A DNA stretch of 5,067 bases. It comes from an uncultured Chloroflexota bacterium. Its GTDB lineage: Bacteria; Chloroflexota; Limnocylindria; Limnocylindrales; Limnocylindraceae. The stretch is taken from contig CAINCM010000036.1 in NCBI GenBank assembly GCA_903847005.1, forward strand, positions 1 through 5,067, given 5' to 3'. The notes under the pieces were generated by a model, which searched no databases, was not told where the DNA came from, and was given only the letters and a program-made list of their open reading frames with translations. Both the position numbers and the translations under genes were made by a program. The stretch's first letter is position 1; each line of letters begins with the position of its first letter. This document shows positions 1 to 4,884 of this stretch, one piece after another.

Positions 1-287
1 AGCGCAGCGCGAAGCTGTGCGCTCGACGCAACGCTGGCCGGGGCGCGCACGCCGATCAAGAGATCGGTGCCTGGCTTCACCGAAGGTGCGAGGTCGCGAG
101 CAATCGACTTCAGGCGACGGCGGATGCGGTTGCGCACGACGGCGCCGCCGATCTTCTTGCCTGCAGCGATGCCGATGCGCAGCGCAGGTTCGGTGGTGTC
201 GCGCACGACAAAACGGACGCCGAGAAGCGCCGAATTGACGCCGGGCGCGACGGCAAGTGCCGTAAAGTCAGCTGCGGTTCGAATCAT
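1..287 (-). CDS. rnpA: Ribonuclease P protein component, 3' end cut by window edge
   Basis: This is the protein subunit of RNase P, which helps the catalytic RNA remove 5' leaders from precursor tRNAs. Ninety-five codons are visible, starting MIRTAADFTALAVAPG; the C-terminus lies beyond base 1. The family signature is clear: GKKIGGAVVRNRIRRRLK at residues 43-60 contains the RNR core at 52-54, corresponding to the usual SKKVGxAVxRNRIKRRLRE. KPGTDLLIGVRAPA at 71-84 matches the downstream PGxDxVxxxRPxA strand. The ATG at 285-287 was chosen because no upstream in-frame ATG, GTG or TTG was found back to the rpmH stop, and residues 7-16 (DFTALAVAPG) already fit the family's DFxxVxxxG start. An AGG with 7-nt spacing (295-297) is a weak ribosome site. 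It follows rpmH by 35 nt, so the two are probably cotranscribed, the usual arrangement. The extreme N-terminus is shorter and less basic than in typical RnpA. Confidence 0.95.
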   Translation of the reverse strand, partial: MIRTAADFTALAVAPGVNSALLGVRFVVRDTTEPALRIGIAAGKKIGGAVVRNRIRRRLKSIARDLAPSVKPGTDLLIGVRAPASVASSAQLRAA

Positions 288-322
288 GTCGAAACCTGCG
301 GGGCGCGAGTGCGCCGACCCGC

Positions 323-457
323 TCAGACGGTGAGGCGCTTGCGGCCGCGGGCGCGGCGACGAGCGAGGACCTTGCGGCCCGACGTCGTCGACATGCGCTT
401 GCGGAAACCGTGTTCGCGGAATCGCTGTCGCTTCTTCGGTTGGTGCGTTCGCTTCAT
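323..457 (-). CDS. rpmH: 50S ribosomal protein L34
   Basis: A complete 44-residue, very basic protein beginning [18 protein letters not shown] and ending GRKRLTV. It is ribosomal protein L34, a small component of the large ribosomal subunit. The N-terminal MKRTxQPKKR, the central HGFRKRM (residues 16-22), [16 protein letters not shown] (27-42) and the 44-residue length are all standard for the family. The ATG at 455-457 is preceded by a GGGAG ribosome site (466-470) with 8-nt spacing. The gene is divergent from dnaA and first in an rpmH-rnpA unit, with a strong promoter about 100 nt upstream. The rnpA start lies 35 nt beyond its stop. Nothing unusual is seen in the coding sequence; identification is secure. 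Confidence 0.97.
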   Translation of the reverse strand: MKRTHQPKKRQRFREHGFRKRMSTTSGRKVLARRRARGRKRLTV

Positions 458-564
458 GGTGATCGCTCCCGTCAGAGTGGCCTTGGCGTCGCTCCGCCGT
501 GCGGACCGGATACCAAGAGGGTTGCCTGGCCCAGAGCCGCGAGGTGGGCGGATCCAGGAAGGGA

Positions 565-594
565 AGTATCGTCGGGGAGCCGCCAGGGTGTCAA
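565..594 (-). promoter_or_regulatory. Sigma-70-type promoter for rpmH-rnpA
   Basis: On the minus strand a perfect -35 hexamer TTGACA (589-594) is followed by an 18-nt spacer and a -10 hexamer GATACT (565-570, 4 of 6 matches to TATAAT). Transcription would start near 557-559, leaving a leader of about 100 nt before the rpmH ATG. Highly expressed ribosomal genes commonly have strong promoters of this kind. The prediction is from sequence match alone. Confidence 0.65.
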
Positions 595-722
595 TTCAGG
601 CGTGGCCCGCCTCGCTGCGGCTGGCGTAGCGGGGGCCCCTGCCCTCAACAAGCCGCTCGGTGTCGGGTGACAAGTGGGTGTAACAAAGTACGCGCGACAC
701 GCCGTACGGGTTGGGGTGTTGC

Positions 723-731
723 TGCTATTCT
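723..731 (+). promoter_or_regulatory. Possible extended -10 promoter element for dnaA
   Basis: TGC followed by TATTCT fits an extended -10 pattern (TGn then 4 of 6 matches to TATAAT). No good -35 hexamer is present at 16-18 nt; the bases there include GTACGG. Transcription would begin near 738, giving a leader of about 80 nt that includes the hairpin at 754-773. This is the best candidate seen upstream of dnaA but it is weak. Confidence 0.3.
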
Positions 732-753
732 CCGCGTCCCCCCAACAGGGTCC

Positions 754-773
754 GGGCGGCCGACACGCCGCCC
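754..773 (+). promoter_or_regulatory. GC-rich hairpin in the presumed dnaA leader
   Basis: GGGCGGC (754-760) and GCCGCCC (767-773) are perfect inverse complements around the 6-base loop CGACAC, giving seven G-C pairs. The hairpin ends 43 bases before the dnaA ATG and 27 bases before its ribosome site. No T-run follows, so it is not a standard intrinsic terminator. It could affect mRNA stability or translation, or be a protein-binding inverted repeat. In GC-rich DNA a chance 7-bp stem is not negligible. Confidence 0.45.
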
Positions 774-800
774 CGCCGACTCTTCAACGCGGGGAAAGAG

Positions 801-807
801 AGGGAGG
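801..807 (+). promoter_or_regulatory. dnaA ribosome binding site
   Basis: AGGGAGG lies 9 nt before the ATG at 817. It decides the start: the frame is open back to 499, but the upstream in-frame residues are low-complexity and unlike DnaA, while the protein from 817 begins with a normal DnaA domain I. Confidence 0.8.
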
Positions 808-816
808 CGCTGCGGC

Positions 817-2247
817 ATGGATCGACGACAGGTCTGGCGCGCCACTCTCGGGGAGCTCGAAATAAGCCTCTCTCAGGCGACGTTTGAAACCTGGTTCCGG
901 CGAACGGCACTCCTTCGCGTTGACGAAGCGAGCAGCACCTTCACCATCGGCGTTTCGTCTGGTTTTGCGAAAGATTGGATCGAGGAGCGCTACCGCTCGC
1001 TGATCGCTCAGACGATCGCGAAGATCGTTGGATACAGCGTCACGCTTCAGGTTGAAGTTGTCAGCGAAGCAGAGCTTGATGCGCATGGCGCGCTCGCGGG
1101 AAAGAGAAGCGCGTCGACCGACGGCGCAACGCCGTCGCACGCCGCTGCGCCTGCTGGCGACGCAGTGCGCGTCGTCGACGCAAGCGAGCCGACACGACCG
1201 ACAAACCTGAATGCGCGATACACCTTCGCAACCTACGTGGTCGGTTCTGCAAGCCGACTTGCGCACGCTGCATCGCAATCCGTTTCGGAGCGACCGGGCG
1301 GTGCGTACAACCCGCTCTTCTTGTATGGCGGTACGGGCCTCGGGAAGACGCACCTGCTCCACGCAATCGGGAATGCGGTGATGGAGCGGTCGCCGAAGCG
1401 ACGCGTTCTCTACATCACGGGCGAAGCGTTCACCAACGAGTTCATCCTCAGCATCCAGCAGGGAGCGGCCGACGCGTTCCGGTCGCGCTTCAGGAAGATC
1501 GACGTGCTGCTGATCGACGACATCCAGTTCATTGCGGACAAGGAGCGGACGCAGGAAGAGTTCTTCCACACCTTCAACGCGCTCCACTCCGCAGGAAAGC
1601 AGATCGTCATCACGTCGGACCGAACCCCGAAGGAGATCTCGCTCCTCGAGGAGCGGCTGCGCTCGCGGTTCGAGTGGGGCCTGATTGCAGACATCTCTTC
1701 GCCTGACCTCGAGACGCGGATCGCCATCTTGCGCAGCAAGGTCGAAGAGAGCGGCGTGGTCGTCGCAGACGAGGTGTTGGAGCAGGTCGCGCGGCGCGTG
1801 CAGAGCAACGTGCGCGAACTCGAAGGGGCGTTGACGCGCCTTGTCGCCGTCGGGCGCCTGAGCGGCATGCCGGTCACCATGGAGCTTGCGGCTCGTGTCT
1901 TGAGCGAAGCGGTATACCCGAGCCCGAAGCGCATCCTCGAACCAGAGCAGGTGGTGGCCGTGGTCGCCGAACACTACGGGGTGACCGTCGAGCAGCTGCG
2001 CGGACCGAAGCGCGACCGCGAGATCGTGGTCCCGCGCCAAATCGCCGCCTACCTCTCGCGCGAGGAGACCGACGCCTCGCTCGTCCGCATCGGCGGGGCC
2101 CTCGGGGGGCGAGACCACTCGACCATCATCCACGCCTGCAGCAAGATCGAACGCGAGATGAGCTACGACGCGGAGCTGCGGCGGGAGGTGGCCCTCCTGC
2201 GAGAGGCCCTGTTGCGGCACGGCCAGGGGGCTGCCGCCTCCTCGTAG
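817..2247 (+). CDS. dnaA: Chromosomal replication initiator protein DnaA
   Basis: DnaA binds 9-bp boxes at the origin, assembles into an ATP-bound filament, melts the duplex and helps recruit the helicase. The 476-residue product has all four domains. Domain I is at about 1-82 (VWRATLGELE, FETWF). Domain II is a variable Ala/Ser/Thr-rich linker at about 83-128. The AAA+ domain III runs from about 129 to 365 and carries Walker A GGTGLGKT (171-178), Walker B LLIDDIQF (231-238), sensor 1 VITSDR (264-269), box VII and arginine finger in ERLRSRF (R280, R284) and sensor 2 NVRELEGAL (331-339, R333). Domain IV has the basic loop and helix GPKRDREIVVPRQIAAYL (396-413) and the DNA-binding signature GGRDHSTIIHA (430-440). 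The start at 817 is set by the AGGGAGG site and domain I. Length is normal and no key residue is missing. Third-position GC is lower near the N-terminus (25 of 40 codons at residues 49-88) than in domain IV (35 of 40 at 371-410). Confidence 0.98.
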   Translation: MDRRQVWRATLGELEISLSQATFETWFRRTALLRVDEASSTFTIGVSSGFAKDWIEERYRSLIAQTIAKIVGYSVTLQVEVVSEAELDAHGALAGKRSASTDGATPSHAAAPAGDAVRVVDASEPTRPTNLNARYTFATYVVGSASRLAHAASQSVSERPGGAYNPLFLYGGTGLGKTHLLHAIGNAVMERSPKRRVLYITGEAFTNEFILSIQQGAADAFRSRFRKIDVLLIDDIQFIADKERTQEEFFHTFNALHSAGKQIVITSDRTPKEISLLEERLRSRFEWGLIADISSPDLETRIAILRSKVEESGVVVADEVLEQVARRVQSNVRELEGALTRLVAVGRLSGMPVTMELAARVLSEAVYPSPKRILEPEQVVAVVAEHYGVTVEQLRGPKRDREIVVPRQIAAYLSREETDASLVRIGGALGGRDHSTIIHACSKIEREMSYDAELRREVALLREALLRHGQGAAASS

Positions 2248-2249
2248 CC

Positions 2250-2258
2250 TGTGGATAT
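2250..2258 (-). promoter_or_regulatory. DnaA box (ATATCCACA)
   Basis: Eight of nine bases match TTATCCACA. It begins 3 bases after the dnaA stop codon. A weaker site, TTCTCCACC at 2261-2269 (7 of 9), follows in the same orientation 11 bases away, one helical turn, so the two would face the same side of the DNA. Confidence 0.65.
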
Positions 2259-2269
2259 CCGGTGGAGAA

Positions 2270-2285
2270 GTGGCGGTTTTGCCAC
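2270..2285 (+). repeat. Inverted repeat just after dnaA
   Basis: GTGGC (2270-2274) and GCCAC (2281-2285) form a perfect 5-bp stem around the loop GGTTTT, 22 bases after the dnaA stop. There is no T-run on the 3' side. It could protect the mRNA 3' end or belong to origin structure; chance is also possible. Confidence 0.35.
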
Positions 2286-2322
2286 GGTCTCGCACGGCGG
2301 GTGTGAGCGCCTGGGGGCAGCC

Positions 2323-2331
2323 TGTGGACAA
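2323..2331 (-). promoter_or_regulatory. DnaA box (TTGTCCACA)
   Basis: One substitution from the E. coli consensus, and identical to the TTGTCCACA form common at high-GC origins. Together with 2250-2258 it is the best box in the window. Confidence 0.7.
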
Positions 2332-2352
2332 CCTGGTGCGGGTTACGCCTAG

Positions 2353-2377
2353 CCTCTCCCGAGAAGAGGGGGTTTTT
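2353..2377 (+). terminator. Terminator-like hairpin downstream of dnaA
   Basis: CCTCTC (2353-2358) can pair with GAGGGG (2366-2371) using one G-T wobble, around a 7-base loop. One G and then TTTTT (2373-2377) follow. This has the form of a weak intrinsic terminator 106 bases after the dnaA stop. If active, it would separate dnaA from dnaN transcription inside the origin. The stem is short, so the call is tentative. Confidence 0.4.
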
Positions 2378-2449
2378 GGCGCGCCGCGAGCGGTCTGTGC
2401 ACGCTAGAGGGGTAGTTCCCCACGGCTCTGGGCTGAGGGGTTACACAGA

Positions 2450-2467
2450 GGCTCCACAGGCTCCACA
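2450..2467 (+). repeat. Exact tandem repeat of GGCTCCACA (two copies)
   Basis: Two adjoining identical 9-base units, each ending in TCCACA, the conserved six-base core of the DnaA box. The unit length equals that of the box. They are in the opposite orientation to the boxes near dnaA and lie 22 bases before the AT-rich patch. They may be low-affinity DnaA sites; only 6 of 9 bases match the consensus. Confidence 0.5.
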
Positions 2468-2489
2468 CTACGAATACGGCGGTGACGGG

Positions 2490-2513
2490 TTTAAAGAGAT
2501 AAGACACTATTAG
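2490..2513. other. AT-rich candidate DNA unwinding element
   Basis: Eighteen of 24 bases are A or T, in a strongly GC-rich window. The patch sits between the tandem GGCTCCACA units and the box-like site at the dnaN start, where an unwinding element would be expected. On the minus strand it contains TAATAG (2507-2512), matching two DnaA-trio units. The same bases could alternatively supply a dnaN promoter -10 (GATAAG at 2498-2503 or CACTAT at 2505-2510, the latter 17 nt after GTGACG at 2482-2487); neither is strong. Confidence 0.45.
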
Positions 2514-2531
2514 CAAGACGCCCTGCGGGGT

Positions 2532-2540
2532 TGTGGAGGA
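2532..2540 (-). promoter_or_regulatory. DnaA-box-like site overlapping the dnaN ribosome site
   Basis: On the minus strand TCCTCCACA matches TTATCCACA at 7 of 9 bases. On the plus strand the same bases include GGAGGA (2535-2540), the dnaN ribosome binding site, 6 nt before the ATG. The overlap may be coincidence because both motifs are rich in GGA. Confidence 0.4.
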
Positions 2541-2546
2541 GTTGAG

Positions 2547-3662
2547 ATGAAGCTTTCGGTGATCCAGGAGAATCTCGCCCGGGGCCTCGCCGTCGTCGGG
2601 CACGGTGTGGCCTCCCGAAACACGCTCCCGATCCTCTCCAACGTGTTCCTCAGCACAGAAGACGGCGGCCTCCGCCTGGTCGCAACCAACCTCGAGATCG
2701 CGGTCACCCACTGGGTTCCGGCAAAGATCGAGGAGAAGGGCGCAACAACCATCCCTGCGCGCCTTCTGAGCGACGTGGTGAACGGGCTCCCGAACGAGAA
2801 GATCGACCTCACACTTCTCCCTGACGGACGCGTGCACCTGAAGTGCGGCAGAAGCGCCTCACACCTTCGCGCCACACCGGCCGACGACTTCCCGCAAGTC
2901 GGCGCGGCTGGCGAGCGCGTGACCGCGCGCATCTCACAGAAAGAGCTGCGCACGGCACTTGACTCGACCGTGTTCGCCGCGGCAGGCGACGAGGCGCGAC
3001 CAATCCTCACCGGCGTCCTCACGAGCTTCACCGGCGAGAAGGCGACGTTCGCCGCTGCGGACAACTATCGCATTGCGGTCGCGGGCACCGCGCTCGCGGA
3101 AGCCGCGCCTGAAACGAGCATCATTGTTCCGGCGCGCGCGTACGCGGAGCTCCTGCGACTCCTCTCCGACGTCGACGATCTTGTCGAGATCACGTTGACC
3201 CCGGCGAAGAACCAGCTGCAGTTCAAGCTTGGCGACACCATGTTGGTCAGCCGGCTGATCGACGGGCAGTTCCCGCCGTTCCAGCAGGTGATCCCAACAT
3301 CACACACCACGAAGGCGACCGTCGTGCGCGACGACTTCTTGCGCGCAGTTCGGCTTGCGCAGGTGGTCGCCGACGCGTCGGCACACATCGTGCGATTCGC
3401 CATCACGCCGGATGGCGGCGGCGCGATCGACATCACCGCGGCGGCAGACGTCGGCGATCACGCCGCCCACGTCGAGGCGAAGGTAGAAGGCGAAGGAACC
3501 ACCATCGCGTTCAACGCGAAGTACCTTGTCGACGTGCTCTCTCGTGTCGAGGCGGATCAGTTTTCGCTCGAGCTCACCGGGCCGATCGCACCGGGCCTGC
3601 TTCGCCCGCTCGACGGGCGCGATTACCTCCATGTCGTGATGCCGGTGCGCACCCCCTCCTGA
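2547..3662 (+). CDS. dnaN: DNA polymerase III beta subunit (sliding clamp)
   Basis: The beta clamp is a ring-shaped dimer that encircles DNA, tethers the replicative polymerase and serves as a docking hub for repair proteins. The 371-residue product has the usual length and three repeated clamp folds, roughly 1-118, 119-250 and 251-371. Recognisable family segments are NTLPILSNVFL (25-35), RATPADDFPQV (108-118), RPILTGV (151-157), ADNYRIAV (171-178), SRLIDGQFPPFQQVIP (235-250), FNAKYLVDVL (322-331) and the C-terminal LHVVMPVR (361-368), which forms part of the clamp-binding pocket. The ATG is preceded by GGAGGA with 6-nt spacing. ADNYRIAV replaces the more frequent TDxxRLA, an ordinary variant. 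It probably heads an operon with recF, 64 bases downstream with no terminator between. A separate promoter in the AT-rich part of the origin is possible. Confidence 0.97.
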   Translation: MKLSVIQENLARGLAVVGHGVASRNTLPILSNVFLSTEDGGLRLVATNLEIAVTHWVPAKIEEKGATTIPARLLSDVVNGLPNEKIDLTLLPDGRVHLKCGRSASHLRATPADDFPQVGAAGERVTARISQKELRTALDSTVFAAAGDEARPILTGVLTSFTGEKATFAAADNYRIAVAGTALAEAAPETSIIVPARAYAELLRLLSDVDDLVEITLTPAKNQLQFKLGDTMLVSRLIDGQFPPFQQVIPTSHTTKATVVRDDFLRAVRLAQVVADASAHIVRFAITPDGGGAIDITAAADVGDHAAHVEAKVEGEGTTIAFNAKYLVDVLSRVEADQFSLELTGPIAPGLLRPLDGRDYLHVVMPVRTPS

Positions 3663-3706
3663 CAAGGCGCCGCCGCACACCGCGCGGCCGACACGCACGT
3701 GAACGC

Positions 3707-3717
3707 AAGGAGAGGAG
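3707..3717 (+). promoter_or_regulatory. recF ribosome binding site with doubled AGGAG
   Basis: AAGGAGAGGAG holds two consecutive AGGAG motifs (3708-3712 and 3713-3717). The second lies 9 nt before the GTG at 3727 and supports that non-ATG start. The rest of the dnaN-recF spacer shows no terminator. Confidence 0.7.
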
Positions 3718-3726
3718 TGGACGGAA

Positions 3727-4884
3727 GTGATTGAACGCGTGCGCCTCCAGCAGATCCGCAGCTGGACGGCCGGCGAGGTCCGCTTCTGCTCGGGCCCGCA
3801 GATCCTCTGGGGGGCGAACGGCGCCGGCAAGACCACCGCGGTCGAAGCGCTCCTCGTGGCGGCCACCGGTCGCTCGCATCGAGCGGGCGGTCTCCGAGAG
3901 CTCGTGCAAGACGGGGCGAGCAGCGGTTCGTTCACCGTCACCCTCCGCGACCCGAACGAAGGGGCGGACGACCCGCTCGCCACAACTACGCTCGCCGCGG
4001 AGATCGGCCGCTCAGAACGAACCCGCTTCTTGGTGAACGGCACCGCCCGAAGAAGCGAGTCGCTGGGCGAGCGGCTGAAGGTTGCCGCCTTTGTTCCCGA
4101 AGAGACAGGGCTTGTCGTCGGCGCACCATCCGTGCGCCGCGCCGCGCTCGATCGAATGGCAATCCAATGGAAGCCCGGATATCGTGCCGCCCTGACCAGA
4201 TACGAACGAACGCTGAAGCAGCGCAACCGACTTCTCAAAGATGCGCTCGAAAGCGACGGTGCGGAACGGCGCGCAATCAGCGCAGAGATGAAGCCGTGGA
4301 CCGAACTGCTCATCGACAGCGGGGCCGAAATCGTCGCCGCCCGCAACGAACTGCTCCGCGCGCTCGCGGCGCCGCTTGCAGCGGCGCACCGCGAGGTGGC
4401 CCCCACCGAAGGCGAACTTCGCGTGCGCTATGTCTCGCGCGAGGGACACGACGTGGACGAAGGGGTTCCCGCCGCGGCTGCGCGACTGCGCACCTCCTTC
4501 GACGAGACAGCCGAGAGCGAGGGCTATCAGGGGCACACACTCGTCGGCCCGCACCGGGACGATCTCTCCTTTCACGTTGACGAAAGAGACCTCGCCACGA
4601 TCGCCTCCCGCGGCCAACAGCGAAGCCTTCTGCTCGCGCTTCTGTTCGCCGAGATCGAGCTGCTCACCAACGATCGCGGCGAACCCCCCCTGCTCCTTCT
4701 CGACGACGCGTTTTCCGAGCTCGACCCTGAGCGGCGCGATCATCTGGTAGAACGACTCGTCTCGCTCCCACAGACGATCATCACCACCACCACGCTCGGA
4801 GATCTCGCACCCCGCCTGGTGACAGCGAGCGCGACCCAAGAGGTTGTCCGAGGTCCGCGTGGAAGCGAAGTGCAACATGGCTGA
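3727..4884 (+). CDS. recF: DNA replication and repair protein RecF
   Basis: RecF is an SMC-like ABC ATPase that binds single/double-strand DNA junctions and, with RecO and RecR, promotes RecA loading at gaps. The 385-residue product shows Walker A GANGAGKT (29-36), the RecF segment GRSHRAGGLRELVQDG (48-63), FVPEETGLVVGAPSVRRAALDR (122-143), the YERTLKQRNRLLK helix (159-171), LVGPHRDDL (272-280), the ABC signature SRGQQRS (294-300), Walker B PLLLLDD (321-327) and D-loop SELD (330-333). All ATPase elements are intact and length is typical. Translation starts at GTG 3727, supported by the AGGAG sites and by MIERVRLQQIRSW matching the normal RecF N-terminus. Its last 8 bases overlap the start of the next gene, implying coupled translation. 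The position after dnaN is classical. Confidence 0.97.
   Translation: MIERVRLQQIRSWTAGEVRFCSGPQILWGANGAGKTTAVEALLVAATGRSHRAGGLRELVQDGASSGSFTVTLRDPNEGADDPLATTTLAAEIGRSERTRFLVNGTARRSESLGERLKVAAFVPEETGLVVGAPSVRRAALDRMAIQWKPGYRAALTRYERTLKQRNRLLKDALESDGAERRAISAEMKPWTELLIDSGAEIVAARNELLRALAAPLAAAHREVAPTEGELRVRYVSREGHDVDEGVPAAAARLRTSFDETAESEGYQGHTLVGPHRDDLSFHVDERDLATIASRGQQRSLLLALLFAEIELLTNDRGEPPLLLLDDAFSELDPERRDHLVERLVSLPQTIITTTTLGDLAPRLVTASATQEVVRGPRGSEVQHG

Larger units (their letters stand above)
458..816. other. Divergent rpmH / dnaA intergenic region
   Basis: These 359 bases separate two divergent gene starts and carry no credible gene. They hold, from left to right, the rpmH ribosome site and leader, the rpmH promoter (565-594), a short palindromic motif GTACG/CGTAC (688-692 and 703-707), a possible extended -10 for dnaA (723-731), a perfect GC-rich hairpin (754-773) and the dnaA ribosome site (801-807). 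Reading both strands I found no convincing DnaA box here, which argues that the origin lies on the other side of dnaA. Confidence 0.8.
2248..2546. other. Probable replication origin (oriC) between dnaA and dnaN
   Basis: This 299-base gene-free stretch contains six DnaA-box-like sites. Two are good: ATATCCACA (2250-2258) and TTGTCCACA (2323-2331), both on the minus strand and each differing from TTATCCACA by one base. Four are weaker: TTCTCCACC (2261-2269, minus), GGCTCCACA twice in tandem (2450-2467, plus) and TCCTCCACA (2532-2540, minus). An AT-rich patch at 2490-2513 (18 of 24 bases A/T) is a candidate unwinding element in an otherwise GC-rich window. Short hairpins occur at 2270-2285, 2353-2371 and 2409-2421. 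The dnaA-dnaN spacer is a common oriC position in bacteria. Box number and quality are modest, so the call rests on position and motif together. Confidence 0.8.

Noticed and set aside
632..639. GGGGCCCC palindrome in the divergent spacer
   Set aside because: Short GC palindromes are expected often at this base composition, and nothing nearby gives it a role.
499..816. N-terminal extension of dnaA by 106 codons
   Set aside because: The frame is open, but the translated extension is low-complexity and unlike DnaA. It covers the rpmH promoter and the leader hairpin, whereas the ATG at 817 has a good ribosome site and begins domain I.
784..2331. Long minus-strand open frame (about 515 codons) antisense to dnaA
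   Set aside because: It covers the whole of an intact, motif-complete dnaA. In GC-rich genes the antisense frame often stays open, and the translation matches no family I recognise.
2378..2385. GGCGCGCC palindrome in the origin
   Set aside because: An 8-base GC palindrome has no spacing relation to the DnaA boxes and is likely by chance in GC-rich DNA.
2409..2421. GGGG-TAGTT-CCCC hairpin in the origin
   Set aside because: Only four base pairs and no following T-run; too short to call a functional element.
2441..2449. TTACACAGA as a further DnaA box
   Set aside because: Only 6 of 9 bases match and the CCACA core is disrupted.
3663..3726. Terminator or promoter between dnaN and recF
   Set aside because: The 64-base spacer has small GC palindromes (such as CCGCGCGG at 3680-3687) but no stem with a T-run and no hexamer pair resembling a promoter.
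3300..4406. Long minus-strand open frame (about 368 codons) across the dnaN end and recF
   Set aside because: It runs antisense through two well-identified genes, is rich in Arg, Ser and Ala as expected from antisense GC-rich codons, and has no ribosome site that I could credit.
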